The translations under genes were made by a program, and so were the position numbers. From Emiliania huxleyi CCMP1516 (lineage: Eukaryota > Haptophyta > Isochrysidales > Noelaerhabdaceae), in NCBI RefSeq assembly GCF_000372725.1, contig NW_005200128.1, positions 81,470-138,581 on the forward strand: a stretch of DNA of 57,112 nucleotides, read 5' to 3'. Below, piece after piece: positions 49,048 to 57,112 of the stretch (the stretch's first letter is position 1; every line of letters starts with the position of its first letter). The notes beneath the pieces are model-generated. The model saw only the letters and a list, made by a program, of their open reading frames with translations. It had not been told where the DNA came from and did not search any database.

Positions 49048-50233
49048 TCACCCCTCAAAGGCGCCGGTGCAGCCCCATAGGTTCGGGAGCCGATAGTCGT
49101 GCAGGTGGATCCACGTGTTTGCCGCCAGCTTGACCCCCCTCCCCACCGGCCTCGCCTCGTGGTGCGTGCGCGCGTCTTGCGTCGTCGGGTCGTCGGCGAG
49201 GACCGACGGCCAGACGAGGGCGCGGCCGCGCTTTGGGAGGATGGCGATGGGGGGCGACAGGTCGGTGAAGGCGGTCTCGCCCCCCGACTCCACGTCAGAG
49301 AGGTAGAGAAAGACGGTGAGTACGCGCGGCCCGTGCGGCTCTGCGAAGGTCTGGCCGGGCCGAGGGACATAGTCGTGGTGGCGGACGTACCGCTGCGACG
49401 GGTCGTACCTCAGGACCTGGTACTGCTCGTAGTGCTGCCGGCTGATGCCCGTCAGCGCCTCGATCCGCCCCGACAGCGCCCGCACGTGCCTGTCCGCCTC
49501 GCAGCCCGCCATGCACCACGCGTTGCTCGAGGTGCGGCGCGAGGAGACCTCCTTGGCAACCTCGCCGTCCGCACTCACCGCGCCGTCGTCAGTCGAGCGC
49601 TCCATCTTGCCCATGGTGGTCGTGACGAGCGCCTGCGCAAGGGGCAGCTAGGAGTGGCACACGCGCCCTCCCGGCCCGGCTACTCTGCCGCCAGGCTACT
49701 CTGCCGCCAGCCTCCATCTGAGCGTCCGATAGAAAGCCGTCAATCGTGACGATCCATGGCCCGTCGGGCGGCCGGCTGAGCACCTCGACCTGCCCGTCCG
49801 CTGTCTGGATCATACGCTCAAACAGCGCATCGAGCCCTCCCTCCGGCAGGCCCGAGGTCTGATTGAACCGGTCGAGGCGGCACCGCACAGCCGGGTCGAG
49901 CATCTCGCAGGCGTTGCACGTCGCTGCGCAGTTCACGAACATCCACCCCGGCGAGTCCTTGCAGCTCGCACGCATCGAGGCGCAGCGCGCGGGGTCCTTG
50001 TCGAAACATGTGGGCACAGGCTTGGCTGCCCGGCTCGGCTCAGACCGGCTCCGCCGGCTCTCGTCGGGCTCGGACCGGCTCCGCCTCTCGTGGGACGGCG
50101 GCACGCGCTCGGTGGCCGCTGTTTCACGCCACAGCACCGCCCAGGCCACCGCTGCAGCAGCCGCTAGCGCGAGCAGCGAAGCTTTGGTGGACGCGCTGAG
50201 GAGCGGGGCTTTTGCTTGCCTTCGGCGAGACAT
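49048..50233 (-). CDS. Prolyl 4-hydroxylase with N-terminal anchor and ShKT-like domain, two exons
   Basis: ATG at 50233. Residues about 19-34 (SLLALAAAAAVAWAVL) form a signal anchor. A six-Cys ShKT-like module (C76-C109: CFDKDPARC ... CKDSPGWMFVNCAATCNAC) follows. Exon 1 ends at 49712 and exon 2 starts at 49632 (phase 0). The intron (49633-49711) begins gctgg, a GC donor, and joins FLSDAQME to ALVTTTMGKME as the family expects. A GT donor 12 nt later would insert four residues. Catalytic motifs: RYVRHHDYVPR (H259, D261 binding iron), FLYLSDVESGGETAF, and THHEARPVGRGVK (H332 iron, K342 2-oxoglutarate), ending ANTWIHLHDY and WGCTG. Total 368 residues. It should hydroxylate prolines in secreted Pro-rich proteins in the ER/Golgi. 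Confidence 0.9.
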
Positions 50234-50319
50234 GCGGGTACATGCGGCGTCTACGAGTTTTGGAGTTCCAACACCAGCAGGAACGCTCGAGTAAGATAGA
50301 GCCTACATGTAGAGAGAGA

Positions 50320-50432
50320 CTCTCTCTTTTCTCCCAGTAAGCTAAAAGTACGTACATGTAGGGCCCTTAGGGGCCTAGAGAACACAACCCCCTCTCTCTT
50401 TTCTCCCAGTAAGCTAAAAGTACGTACATGTA
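50320..50432 (+). repeat. 41-bp direct repeat pair
   Basis: CTCTCTCTTTTCTCCCAGTA then AGCTAAAAGTACGTACATG occurs at 50320-50360 and 50392-50432, separated by 31 bp. Perfect over the span. It lies in the 5' flank of the prolyl hydroxylase gene. Further right is a TAGGGTTCGGGAGAATGC / TAGGGTTTAGGGAG stretch at 50799-50830 resembling degenerate telomeric repeats. Confidence 0.9.
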
Positions 50433-50949
50433 CGCCTCATGAAGCTGAACCACACGCAAAACGCGTAATATCGGGCAAAAGTGTTTTTTGCGCCGGCGCC
50501 GGCGCAGATCTGCGCCGCCATCGCCGTCGCGCCGTCGCGCCGGGGGTCTCGATCTCCAGTGCACTGTTCAGTAATAAGGTAGTGCATGCCAGACAAGTCA
50601 CTGCGTCCGGCCGTGCCCCGGGAGGGAGGGGCGCGGTCGACACCAGAAAGGGGTTGTATATATACGTTCTCTAGAGACGACGTTTGTCGTGGACGGCCGC
50701 AATCACAATGGGGACGGACACGACAGGGCGAGGTGTGAAAGCACAGAGCTCAGAGGCAACTAACACACCAGCAAACAACACACACACACACACACACTAG
50801 GGTTCGGGAGAATGCTAGGGTTTAGGGAGAGAGTGCCTGACGGGCGTCGGCCCGACGCCACCCCCCTCGACTTAGTCGAGTAACGACGTTAGTCGAGTAA
50901 CCGTGCACTGGCTCAGATCACGATGCGTTCTCGGGGATGTGATTCGTGA

Positions 50950-51175
50950 TGTTAGTTCATGACCGGGGACGGTGAGGTCGCGAAGCTCGATGAACCGCTC
51001 GGCCTGGAGCGGCTTCGTGAAGAAGCCGGCGAGGTTGGCGTCACTGCGTACGAAAGGGACGCAGACAGAGGCGGTGCGCCTCGATCGCCTCGCGGATGTA
51101 GAAGTGGCGCCGCTCGACGTGCTTGAGCTTGCCGTGGTGTTCGGGGTTGTAAGCGGAGGCGATGGCGGCTAAAAT
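50950..51175 (-). pseudogene. Ty1/copia RNase H C-terminal remnant
   Basis: The minus strand reads ILAAIASAYNPEHHGKLKHV and ERRHFYIREAIEAHRLC; then, after a one-base frameshift near 51060, VPFVRSDANLAGFFTKPL and QAERFIELRDLTVP. The KH-x-x-x-RxHFxxRE ... LADxFTKPL block is the hallmark end of copia polyproteins. The frameshift and lack of upstream RT make it a dead fragment. Downstream on the minus strand, CGAGGGGGGTGG near 50865 could be a polypurine tract, but no LTR was recognised. Confidence 0.8.
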
Positions 51176-51344
51176 GTTCGAGTTTTGGATCGTCGAGTAT
51201 TACAGGTATTCCGTGGGGGCTGGGGGCGGGGTGTATTCTCGTAACATGTGCGTATTCTCGTATCACTGGCTGCGAGTAGAAAAAGAAAGAAAGCATGTCA
51301 CTAGCTCCGAGTAGAGGGTAGAGGGGGCGTCCTGCAGTTAAGGG

Positions 51345-51535
51345 GAAACCCGGTACACGGAGCCCTCTCGGAGACCCGTGTTTACTTTACGGCCCTTTCC
51401 CTGCGAACGCGCACCCCCGGGGCTAGGGCTCTCTAGTCCGTAACCCGATACCGATCATCCGGCCCGCTGGGTGCGCTTCTTAGCTCCCCGGCCCTGGATG
51501 TGCGGTTGATGACTGCACTCCAAGTGCTCCAAGTT
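51345..51535 (+). repeat. Dispersed repeat A, copy 4 (near full length)
   Basis: CCCGTGTTTACTTTACGGCC, CTTTCCCTGCGAACGCGCAC, GGCTAGGGCTCTCTAGTCCG, CCGATACCGATCATCCGGCC and GGGTGCGCTTCTTAGCTCC, ending CTGCACTCCAAGTGCTCC. The broken Cys-rich gene begins about 55 bp further right. Confidence 0.9.
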
Positions 51536-51587
51536 TGGCAGGACGTCGAGGAACTTAGCTCCAGAAAAAAAGAGGACGACCGTTTCG

Positions 51588-52990
51588 GTGAGTGGCGACG
51601 CGGCGCGCCGCTCCGTCAGCCTGGTTGTGAAGCGCAGGCCACGGCCAGGCAAGGTGGTGACGACCACCGTCTCGGTGGACCACCGGGTGGTGCTGTTTGT
51701 GGCCCTCCTCGCGCTCATCGCCTCCGCTGCCGGCCTATCGGTCTCCACAGAAAGTACAACGTCTCCACCTACCGAGGTCCGCCGCCTCAAATGGACTCCA
51801 CGGGCGCCGCGGCGGCTCTCAACTTGCAACTGTGAGTGGACCACCGAATACGCGTGCCCGGGCAAGACAGCAGGCACCAAGGGCAATGCGAAAGATGACG
51901 GCACCGCCTGCTTTCAAGCCTGCTGTCCGGGGGCGAGTGCTGCAGAGCGCATCAGGACTCTCCTCACCCAAATGGTACTTGACACGAATCTCGAGGCCTT
52001 GCTACCGACGTTACCTGAAGAGGAGCGGAATGCCCGTAAACACGCAAACCAGCTCATCAACGGTCAGCAAGAGACCGCGAGTGTTCTTCTCGATGCATTT
52101 ACCCGGCGCCCAGCGAGTCCGGTGGTGACAATTGCTGTCTACTTCACCCAAATCGACCCAAAGTTTCTCCGATGGAGTTCTCAGGAACAGGAACGGTGGC
52201 TTACGAGAACTCTTGTTCTGAAGCGCAGGGCTCATGTCATGAATCAGCAAGATTTTCTCGATGGGTTTCCTCGATACAGGATTTTCTCGAGCACGGCGCT
52301 GACGACGGCCTATTCCCCGCCTATGGCACCCGTGACAAATCTGAAGAACTCGATGACTTTCGGTTGGTCGAGATAGCAAAAGCTATCGGGGAACAGGTCG
52401 AGGCCGCGCACGAACTAGCAAGTCAGGCTGCCGATGTGGCTGAATTCTCTGCACCGCTTGTTATAGCCTCGGCGGCAGGGTGGGGTGGAGGAACACTGGC
52501 CGCTGGCGGCAGTGGGATGACTGGTGGAGTAGCGGCGCTTGGTGGAGTGGCCGCATTCGCTGTGATCGCCGTCGGAGTAGGTGTATATGGCACCTACAAG
52601 ATTGCCGACTACATGATTGTTCGTGACGAAGAAAGAGAGGCATTTCAGTGCGATTGCGAGTGGACCTTGACTTACGCAGGTCCTCATGCTCCTCAAGCGA
52701 TCCAGCCGCATACAAGAAAGACCCGACCGCACCGCATTGCCATTGGGCCAAGAACGACGGCTCAATGTGCTTTGACTACTGTGTTGTGGGTTTTTTGAGG
52801 AGGTGCAGCACGTGGCCAGTGAAATCATTGACCAGCGCGATCTGCTCGTATCGGAGGTCTACTGTCAGCGATGCTTGCTCAAGGAAACCCTCCGATGCGT
52901 CGAGATATGTCCTGCAGAAGCGATCTGGGCAAAATATTATTGCAAATGCTCCGCGAGCTGTCCTAAAAGAAAGAAAGAAAACAGACAACC
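51588..52990 (+). pseudogene. Cys-rich, membrane-anchored protein with frame breaks; function unknown
   Basis: Open from 51588 without an ATG. A membrane segment (VVLFVALLALIASAAGLSVS) precedes a Cys module CNCEWTTEYACPGK ... DDGTACFQACC. Helical sequence follows to about 52225. There the sense passes to another frame (SIQDFLEHGADDGLFPAYGT), possibly via a GC-AG intron (about 52228-52277). A Gly/Ala-rich hydrophobic stretch (GMTGGVAALGGVAAFAVIAV) ends in a second Cys module FQCDCEWTLTYA, which continues in a third frame as SSDPAAYKKDPTAPHCHWAK and NDGSMCFDYC. Another shift gives GFFEEVQHVASEIIDQRDLL ... KYYCKCSASC. Both modules share C-x-CEWT-x-x-YAC ... NDG/DDG-x-x-CF-x-x-C. No known family is recognised. 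Lack of ATG and two shifts without good splice sites suggest decay or sequence errors. Confidence 0.45.
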
Positions 52991-53010
52991 CAAAAGGGAG
53001 GATCGCGCCG
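52967..53010 (-). repeat. Family D tail repeat, inverted
   Basis: AAAGAAAGAAAGAAAACAGA and CAACCCAAAAGGGAGGATCG; on the minus strand CCTCCCTTTTGGGTTGTCTG then TTTTCTTTCTTTC, like the 279 copy. It forms the 3' end of the broken Cys-rich frame. Confidence 0.75.
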
Positions 53011-53732
53011 TGGAGCCCTCCCCCTGGGAGCCCTCCCCCTACTGTTTTTATCGTGCGCTGCTCACTCACTATACACTGAGCCTGGAGAGAGAGTACACCA
53101 CACACACAAACACTACTCCCCAACACGCGGCCTAGCCAGGCCTGCCTGCTTGCTGCTACACGATGGCGACGTTCTCAGGGTTCTGTCTGCGTGCTTTTGC
53201 TGCCACCCAGCCGGCGAGGCGAGGTGACAGGTGGGCGCGACCGTTGCGCGCTGCTCGAGTGCGCACGACAAAGCAGCTCTGATGCAGCCATGGTGACCTG
53301 CGTGCGCGGGGACGGCAAGGGTCGCGCCGCAGCCCGTGCTCACCGGGGGCTCAGTCTCGATGGGGAGTGTGTGGGGAGAGAGAGAGCAGCCAGGCCCGCG
53401 TACCGGTAATGCGAGACGACATTGACAGTTGGAGCCGCCCGCGGCTTGCAGAGCGTTTGAAAGTTGTCGGGACGTGCGCATGTCGCGGGCGACGCCCGTC
53501 CGCAGCAGACACGTCGTGGTGACGATGATGGCGAGGAGCATCACGGTGGAGACGAGCGGCACGGCCCTGCCTGGGCTCGCTCGAGTTTCCGGTCTGGGCA
53601 TGGGCATGGCTTTTTGGTTTTTCACCCGAGAATTTCTTTGTTCGGCGTTGGCGTCGCAGTCGAGTTGGCAAAACGGGTCTTTCAGTTTCGATGCTTTGAG
53701 TGAGGACGGTCGGGCCTCCGCCTCGACAGGGA

Positions 53733-54587
53733 ATGTGCGGAGGAAGTGACGGCTCGATGAGCGGCGAGCCGAGCGCCGCGTCGAGCGGCGAGTCAAGCGG
53801 CGAGGAGGCTGGCATGCTCCGCGCAGCGATCGTTGCTCGAGCAGCGCTGCCTGCAGCGCGGCCATTCGAGCTGCTCCGGCTGGCGCTCAAGCGGCAGAGC
53901 ATCTCTTTCTTCCGCCCTCGAGCGCTGAAACCGAGCCTGAGCATGGAGTCGGTGCAGATCCACGGCGCGAGAGGTGCGGTATGGCGTGCCGCGCCTCTGA
54001 TTGCGGCCAACACGGTGGCCGGAGGTGTGCTGTTCAAGACGCACGGATTAGTCGCCACGACCCTCGAGGACATGGGAGCTGGCGTGCACGTCGGGACGGC
54101 GGCACTCGCCGGCGGAGCGGGCGGCGCTGCTCACGCGCTGGTGGTTGTGCCTCTCCAGGCTGCGTTACTGCGGTCAGCCGTGCCTCTCGCGGCCGCACTA
54201 CCAGTCGCGTTGGCTCGCGACGCTTTGGGCTTCGCCGGTTTTTTTGCCGGGTGGAGTGGGATGCAGAGCGCTTGCGAAAAGGCGCTCGCCTCTCGCCCGT
54301 CGAGTAGTCGGCCCTTGGAGCTGGCAGCTGCCGTGGCGGCGGGCGGGGTCGCCGGAGGCGCGTACCAGTTTATCGCGCACCCTTTCGAGGGCAAGGCGTC
54401 CCTCGGCGAGGTGCGGCACGCGCTGAAGAGCGGGCTGCAGACGGTGGCCCGCTCTGCCGCAAGCGCTAGCAGGCCTGCGGTCTTGGTTGGGAGTGCCACC
54501 TTTTTCGCGGTAGAGGTGCTGCGCGCTTGGCTCGATGCTTTGGACGGCAGGAAGCGACGAGTCCGGAGGTTCGACAGCTGGGAGTGA
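53733..54587 (+). CDS. Mitochondrial-carrier-like (SLC25-type) protein
   Basis: The first in-frame ATG is 53733 (MCGGSDGS); 53757 and 53814 are also possible. The 53814 start would give MLRAAIVARAALPAARPFEL, a basic amphipathic presequence typical of mitochondrial import. Hydrophobic segments follow in carrier-like pairs: WRAAPLIAANTVAGGVLF, ALAGGAGGAAHALVVVPLQA, VALARDALGFAGFFAGW, LAAAVAAGGVAGGAYQFIAH with PFEG, and FFAVEVLRAW. The repeated G-x-x-x-G helices followed by VPLQ and HPFEG mirror the P-x-D/E-x-x-K/R boxes of carriers, but with substitutions and only two clear repeats, so transport function may be altered. Intronless, about 285 residues, basic C-terminus (GRKRRVRRFDSWE). Alternative: an unrelated inner-membrane protein. 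Confidence 0.6.
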   Translation: MCGGSDGSMSGEPSAASSGESSGEEAGMLRAAIVARAALPAARPFELLRLALKRQSISFFRPRALKPSLSMESVQIHGARGAVWRAAPLIAANTVAGGVLFKTHGLVATTLEDMGAGVHVGTAALAGGAGGAAHALVVVPLQAALLRSAVPLAAALPVALARDALGFAGFFAGWSGMQSACEKALASRPSSSRPLELAAAVAAGGVAGGAYQFIAHPFEGKASLGEVRHALKSGLQTVARSAASASRPAVLVGSATFFAVEVLRAWLDALDGRKRRVRRFDSWE

Positions 54588-55043
54588 GAAAAGAAAAAGA
54601 CGGCTTCCGTGTCGACGGATCGGAGGAGCGACCGACGGAGTCTTTGCGACGGTTGGTGTTGAACAACAGTGTTGTCTCAGTCTGTAGTCACGAGTCTCGA
54701 CTCTCGCGCCGCGCGGGCTCGGGGTGCCTGCGGCTGCGAGAGACCGGCAGGAGACCGGCGAAAACAAAATGAAACGCCACAATTCGAGGTCTGCGGAGTC
54801 GTCTCTCGTGTTTTAAATATAGCGTCGTGTGTTTGCGATGTGCGCGATCGTTGGGGTGTTCGGCGGTCCACGCAGAGACACGGGCTCGGGGAACCGCCTG
54901 CAACCCTGCTGCAATCTTCGCCCGCCATCACCGAGCGCTCTCCCCTCCTGCGCAGCACGTAAGCTGCAGCGCGACTGCCCGCCCCTCCGCCGAGCGACAA
55001 GCCCGGCGGGGGAGAAAGGAGAGTGATCAGTGATGCCGCCCCG
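54588..55043. other. Intergenic between convergent genes; no gene seen
   Basis: Probable 3' UTRs of the carrier-like gene (+) and the TTK kinase gene (-). A TTTTAAATATAGC patch near 54811 is the only AT-rich spot. No repeats shared with elsewhere were noticed. Confidence 0.5.
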
Positions 55044-57061
55044 CTACCGCCACTCGCTCGTGTCATCCTCGCGCCAAGCGGCGCGCCGCCGAGCCATCGC
55101 TTGCTCCACCGCGTGCTGAAGCCCGCCCTCTCTCCCCGCCGCCGGCCGCTCCCCCGCCGCCACTCCGCGCTGCGCGACCGGCTGCAGCCTCTTGAGCCGG
55201 GCCTGCAGATCAGCTGCCTTGGGCACCGCTGCGCCGGCCCCCGAGGACTGGCTGTTTGGCGTGACCGGCGCGAGCGGAGTCCGGCCGGTCGGCCGCGGGA
55301 GGGCGGAGCGAGGAGCGGGGGCAGCAGGCGGCGGCGGCGGCGGCGGCGGTGGAGGAGGTGGAGGAGGTGGAGGTGGAGGAGGCGCCGGGGCAATCTGCGA
55401 CGCGAGCGGCAAGGTGGGAGCAAGCAAACTGTCGGTCGGCGAGGCCCGCTTCGCCGCAGCGAGGGCGGAAGCGACGAGCGGCGCAATCTCGAGCGGCGCA
55501 TCGCCTCCTTGCGCGCACGCGAGCTGCTGCTGCCGCTGAATCTCGGCGCGCAGCGCAGCAAGGTCGAGGCCTCCGCCGCCGCCGCCCATCGCGAGGCAAA
55601 CCTGCTCAATGACGTGCGGCAGCGCGTCGAGCGAGACACCGCCGGCGGCGGCGGCGGAGGCCGCGGGCGACGGCGATGGGGGCGGGCCGCGCAGCTCGGG
55701 CCGGAGGAGCGGGTGGTCGAGCAGCTCGGGGATGGAAGGGCGGAGGGTGGGCTGCCGCTGCAGGCAGCGCCGCAGCACGTCCACCATGTACGGGTTGCGC
55801 GTGGGCGGGAAGGCGATTGCCTTGCTCGGGTCGGGGATCGCCTGCAGCTTGAAACATTCATAGTTAATCCCGTGGTTCATCGCCGGCTCGTGAGGCGAGG
55901 CGACCGCCTGCAGCTTCTGGTAGATGGTGCGCAGGTGCGAGAAGGGGGTGTGCCCGTACACCATCTGGTAGAGGATGCAGCCGAGGGACCAGACGTCCGA
56001 GGCGCGGCCGAGCTTGAACTGGCCCTCGGCCGAGGAGTCGTCACCCTCGCACGTGATCGACTCCGGCGACATGTAGTTGACAGTCCCGACCTGCGGGTCA
56101 CATGCGGTCGACTCTTGGCATGCAGTGGACAGGTGACAGGTGCATGCAGTCAACAAGCCAAACCTGCGAGTCGCGCGCGATCTTTGTCGTGTCGGCGCTC
56201 GACTGCTTGGCGATGCCAAAGTCGATCAGCTTGAGCGAGCCCTGGACGCAGAGGAAGTTGGCGGGCTTGAGGTCGGCGTGGATCACGCGCGCCTCGTGGA
56301 TGGCGTTGACCGCGGCCAGCATCTGCTGCCAGTACATGCAGATGAAGGACTCGGAGAGGGTGCCGTCGCGCTCCGAGCCGCGCTGCCGCTGCAGCATGTG
56401 CGCGAGGTCGATCTCGCCGCACTCCATCACCAGGTAGACGGCCTGCTGCTCGAGCTTGACCTCCGAGTCGACGAGCCTGCGGCGGACAAGCAGCCGTTAG
56501 AGGTCCACCCGCGGGGCTCACAGCTTGACCTCGAGAGTCGACGGGCCCGATGATGTGCGCGTTGAGCTGCCGCTCCTTGAGCAGCTCCATCAGCGCGATC
56601 TCGTTGGTCACGGCCTCGAGGAGCTGCTCGTCCCCGTCGCACTTGACCTGCTTGAGCGCGAGGATCTTGCGGCTCGGCGCGAGCACCTTGAAGACTTGTG
56701 ACGTCCCGCCGCGCCCGATCGGCTCCAGCTTCGAGTACGGGACGCCGTTGATGTGAAACACCTCCGCTCCCGCAACGGCGCCGGGCGTCTCGGCCGCCGC
56801 GGGCGGCGCCTTGCGACAAGCGGGCGTCTGCGGCGCCGGCGTGACTTCGCCGACGGCCTGCGGCTTTGGCGTCGCCGCGGCTGTGAGGGGCCGTATCCTC
56901 ACGATGGAGCTGGACGAGGGGGCGCCTGCGCGAGGAGGGGGGCGAGACCCCTCAGCCGGGCGGCGCGGGTAGCGGTCCAGGAAGTGGTGTGTGTGTGTGT
57001 GTGTGTGTGTGCGTGTGTGTGCGTATCTATCGGGACAGCACTGTTCACTCTCCTCTCCCAT
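55044..57061 (-). CDS. TTK/MPS1: TTK/MPS1-family dual-specificity protein kinase, at least three exons, possibly 5'-incomplete
   Basis: Exons: up to 56547, 56476-56164, 56090-55044. The most 5' ATG in the window is 57061, but it lies beside a (CA)n run encoding His-Thr repeats, so the true start may be elsewhere or beyond the edge. Kinase motifs: SKLEPIGRGGTSQVFKVL (G-loop), ILALKQVKCDG (Lys), VYLVMECGEIDLAHML (hinge), HADLKPANFL (catalytic loop), LIDFGIAKQ (DFG) and GTVNYMSPE (activation/P+1), with SDVWSLGCILYQMVYGHTPF. The MECGxIDL and VNYMSPE strings are TTK/MPS1 hallmarks. The C-terminal 190 residues are Pro/Gly-rich. Intron 1 (56477-56546) is GC-AG; intron 2 (56091-56163) is GT-AG. TTK acts at kinetochores in the spindle checkpoint. 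Confidence 0.9.
56983..57023 (+). repeat. (GT)n microsatellite
   Basis: GTGTGTGTGTGTGTGTGTGT with GCGTGTGTGTGCG variants. On the coding strand of the kinase gene it would encode alternating Thr-His, which suggests an intron or 5' UTR rather than protein. Confidence 0.9.
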
Positions 57062-57112
57062 GTCTGTCCCCTCTGAACCGCCGCCCTGCCTCCGTCTCGA
57101 CCCGCTAAACTT

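Noticed and set aside
53113..54073. Minus-strand frames of 240-250 codons
   Set aside because: They run opposite the carrier-like gene and its 5' flank, overlap each other and have no domain.

Overview
The window looks like nuclear DNA of a GC-rich unicellular eukaryote, most likely an alga of the haptophyte type. That assignment is inferred from four things. Genes are broken by short introns of about 45-140 nt. A large share of those introns begin with GC rather than GT. Many proteins have best-known relatives in eukaryotes: TTK/MPS1 kinase, ARGLU1, Mpv17, Na/Ca(K) exchanger, homeodomain, F-box and BAR. Secreted or membrane proteins carry proline-rich linkers. Nothing prokaryotic (operons, Shine-Dalgarno sites, CRISPR) is seen.

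Layout. 0.5-6.2 kb: a JmjC/cupin-like protein (-) and a membrane-anchored CS-domain protein (+) share a 92-bp promoter region, followed by a large DUF1501 secreted multidomain protein (-). 8.2-12.7 kb: BAR-like protein (+), DOT1-like methyltransferase (+), a TIR-bounded element, and an LRR protein (-). 13.8-24 kb: ARGLU1-like splicing factor (-), a repeat-rich stretch, an ACB-GOLD protein (-) interrupted by an assembly gap of 471 N, a small secreted protein (-), and a homeobox gene (+). 26.4-32.2 kb: glycosyltransferase (+), lipid desaturase (-), sulfotransferase (-, seven exons). 32.4-36.3 kb: a damaged tyrosine-recombinase mobile element followed by a 109-bp direct-repeat pair. 36.3-44.3 kb: F-box/LRR (+), nine-exon Na/Ca(K) exchanger (-), a TIR element (MITE-like), five-exon Mpv17/PMP22 (-). 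44.8-46.5 kb: a complete-looking but coding-poor Ty1/copia LTR element inserted 9 bp before the start of an amino-acid transporter (+). 49-57 kb: prolyl 4-hydroxylase (-), a copia RNase H remnant (-), a broken Cys-rich gene (+), a mitochondrial-carrier-like protein (+), and a TTK/MPS1 kinase (-) that may run off the right edge.

The genes are not a pathway cluster. They are independent housekeeping, membrane and secretory genes embedded in repeats. The main themes worth attention are (1) abundant GC-AG introns whose phases can be solved exactly from the sequence, (2) two introns whose first bases are near-copies of the start of the next exon, suggesting intron birth by local duplication, and (3) several dispersed repeat families, two of which end within 36 bp of a gene's start codon.
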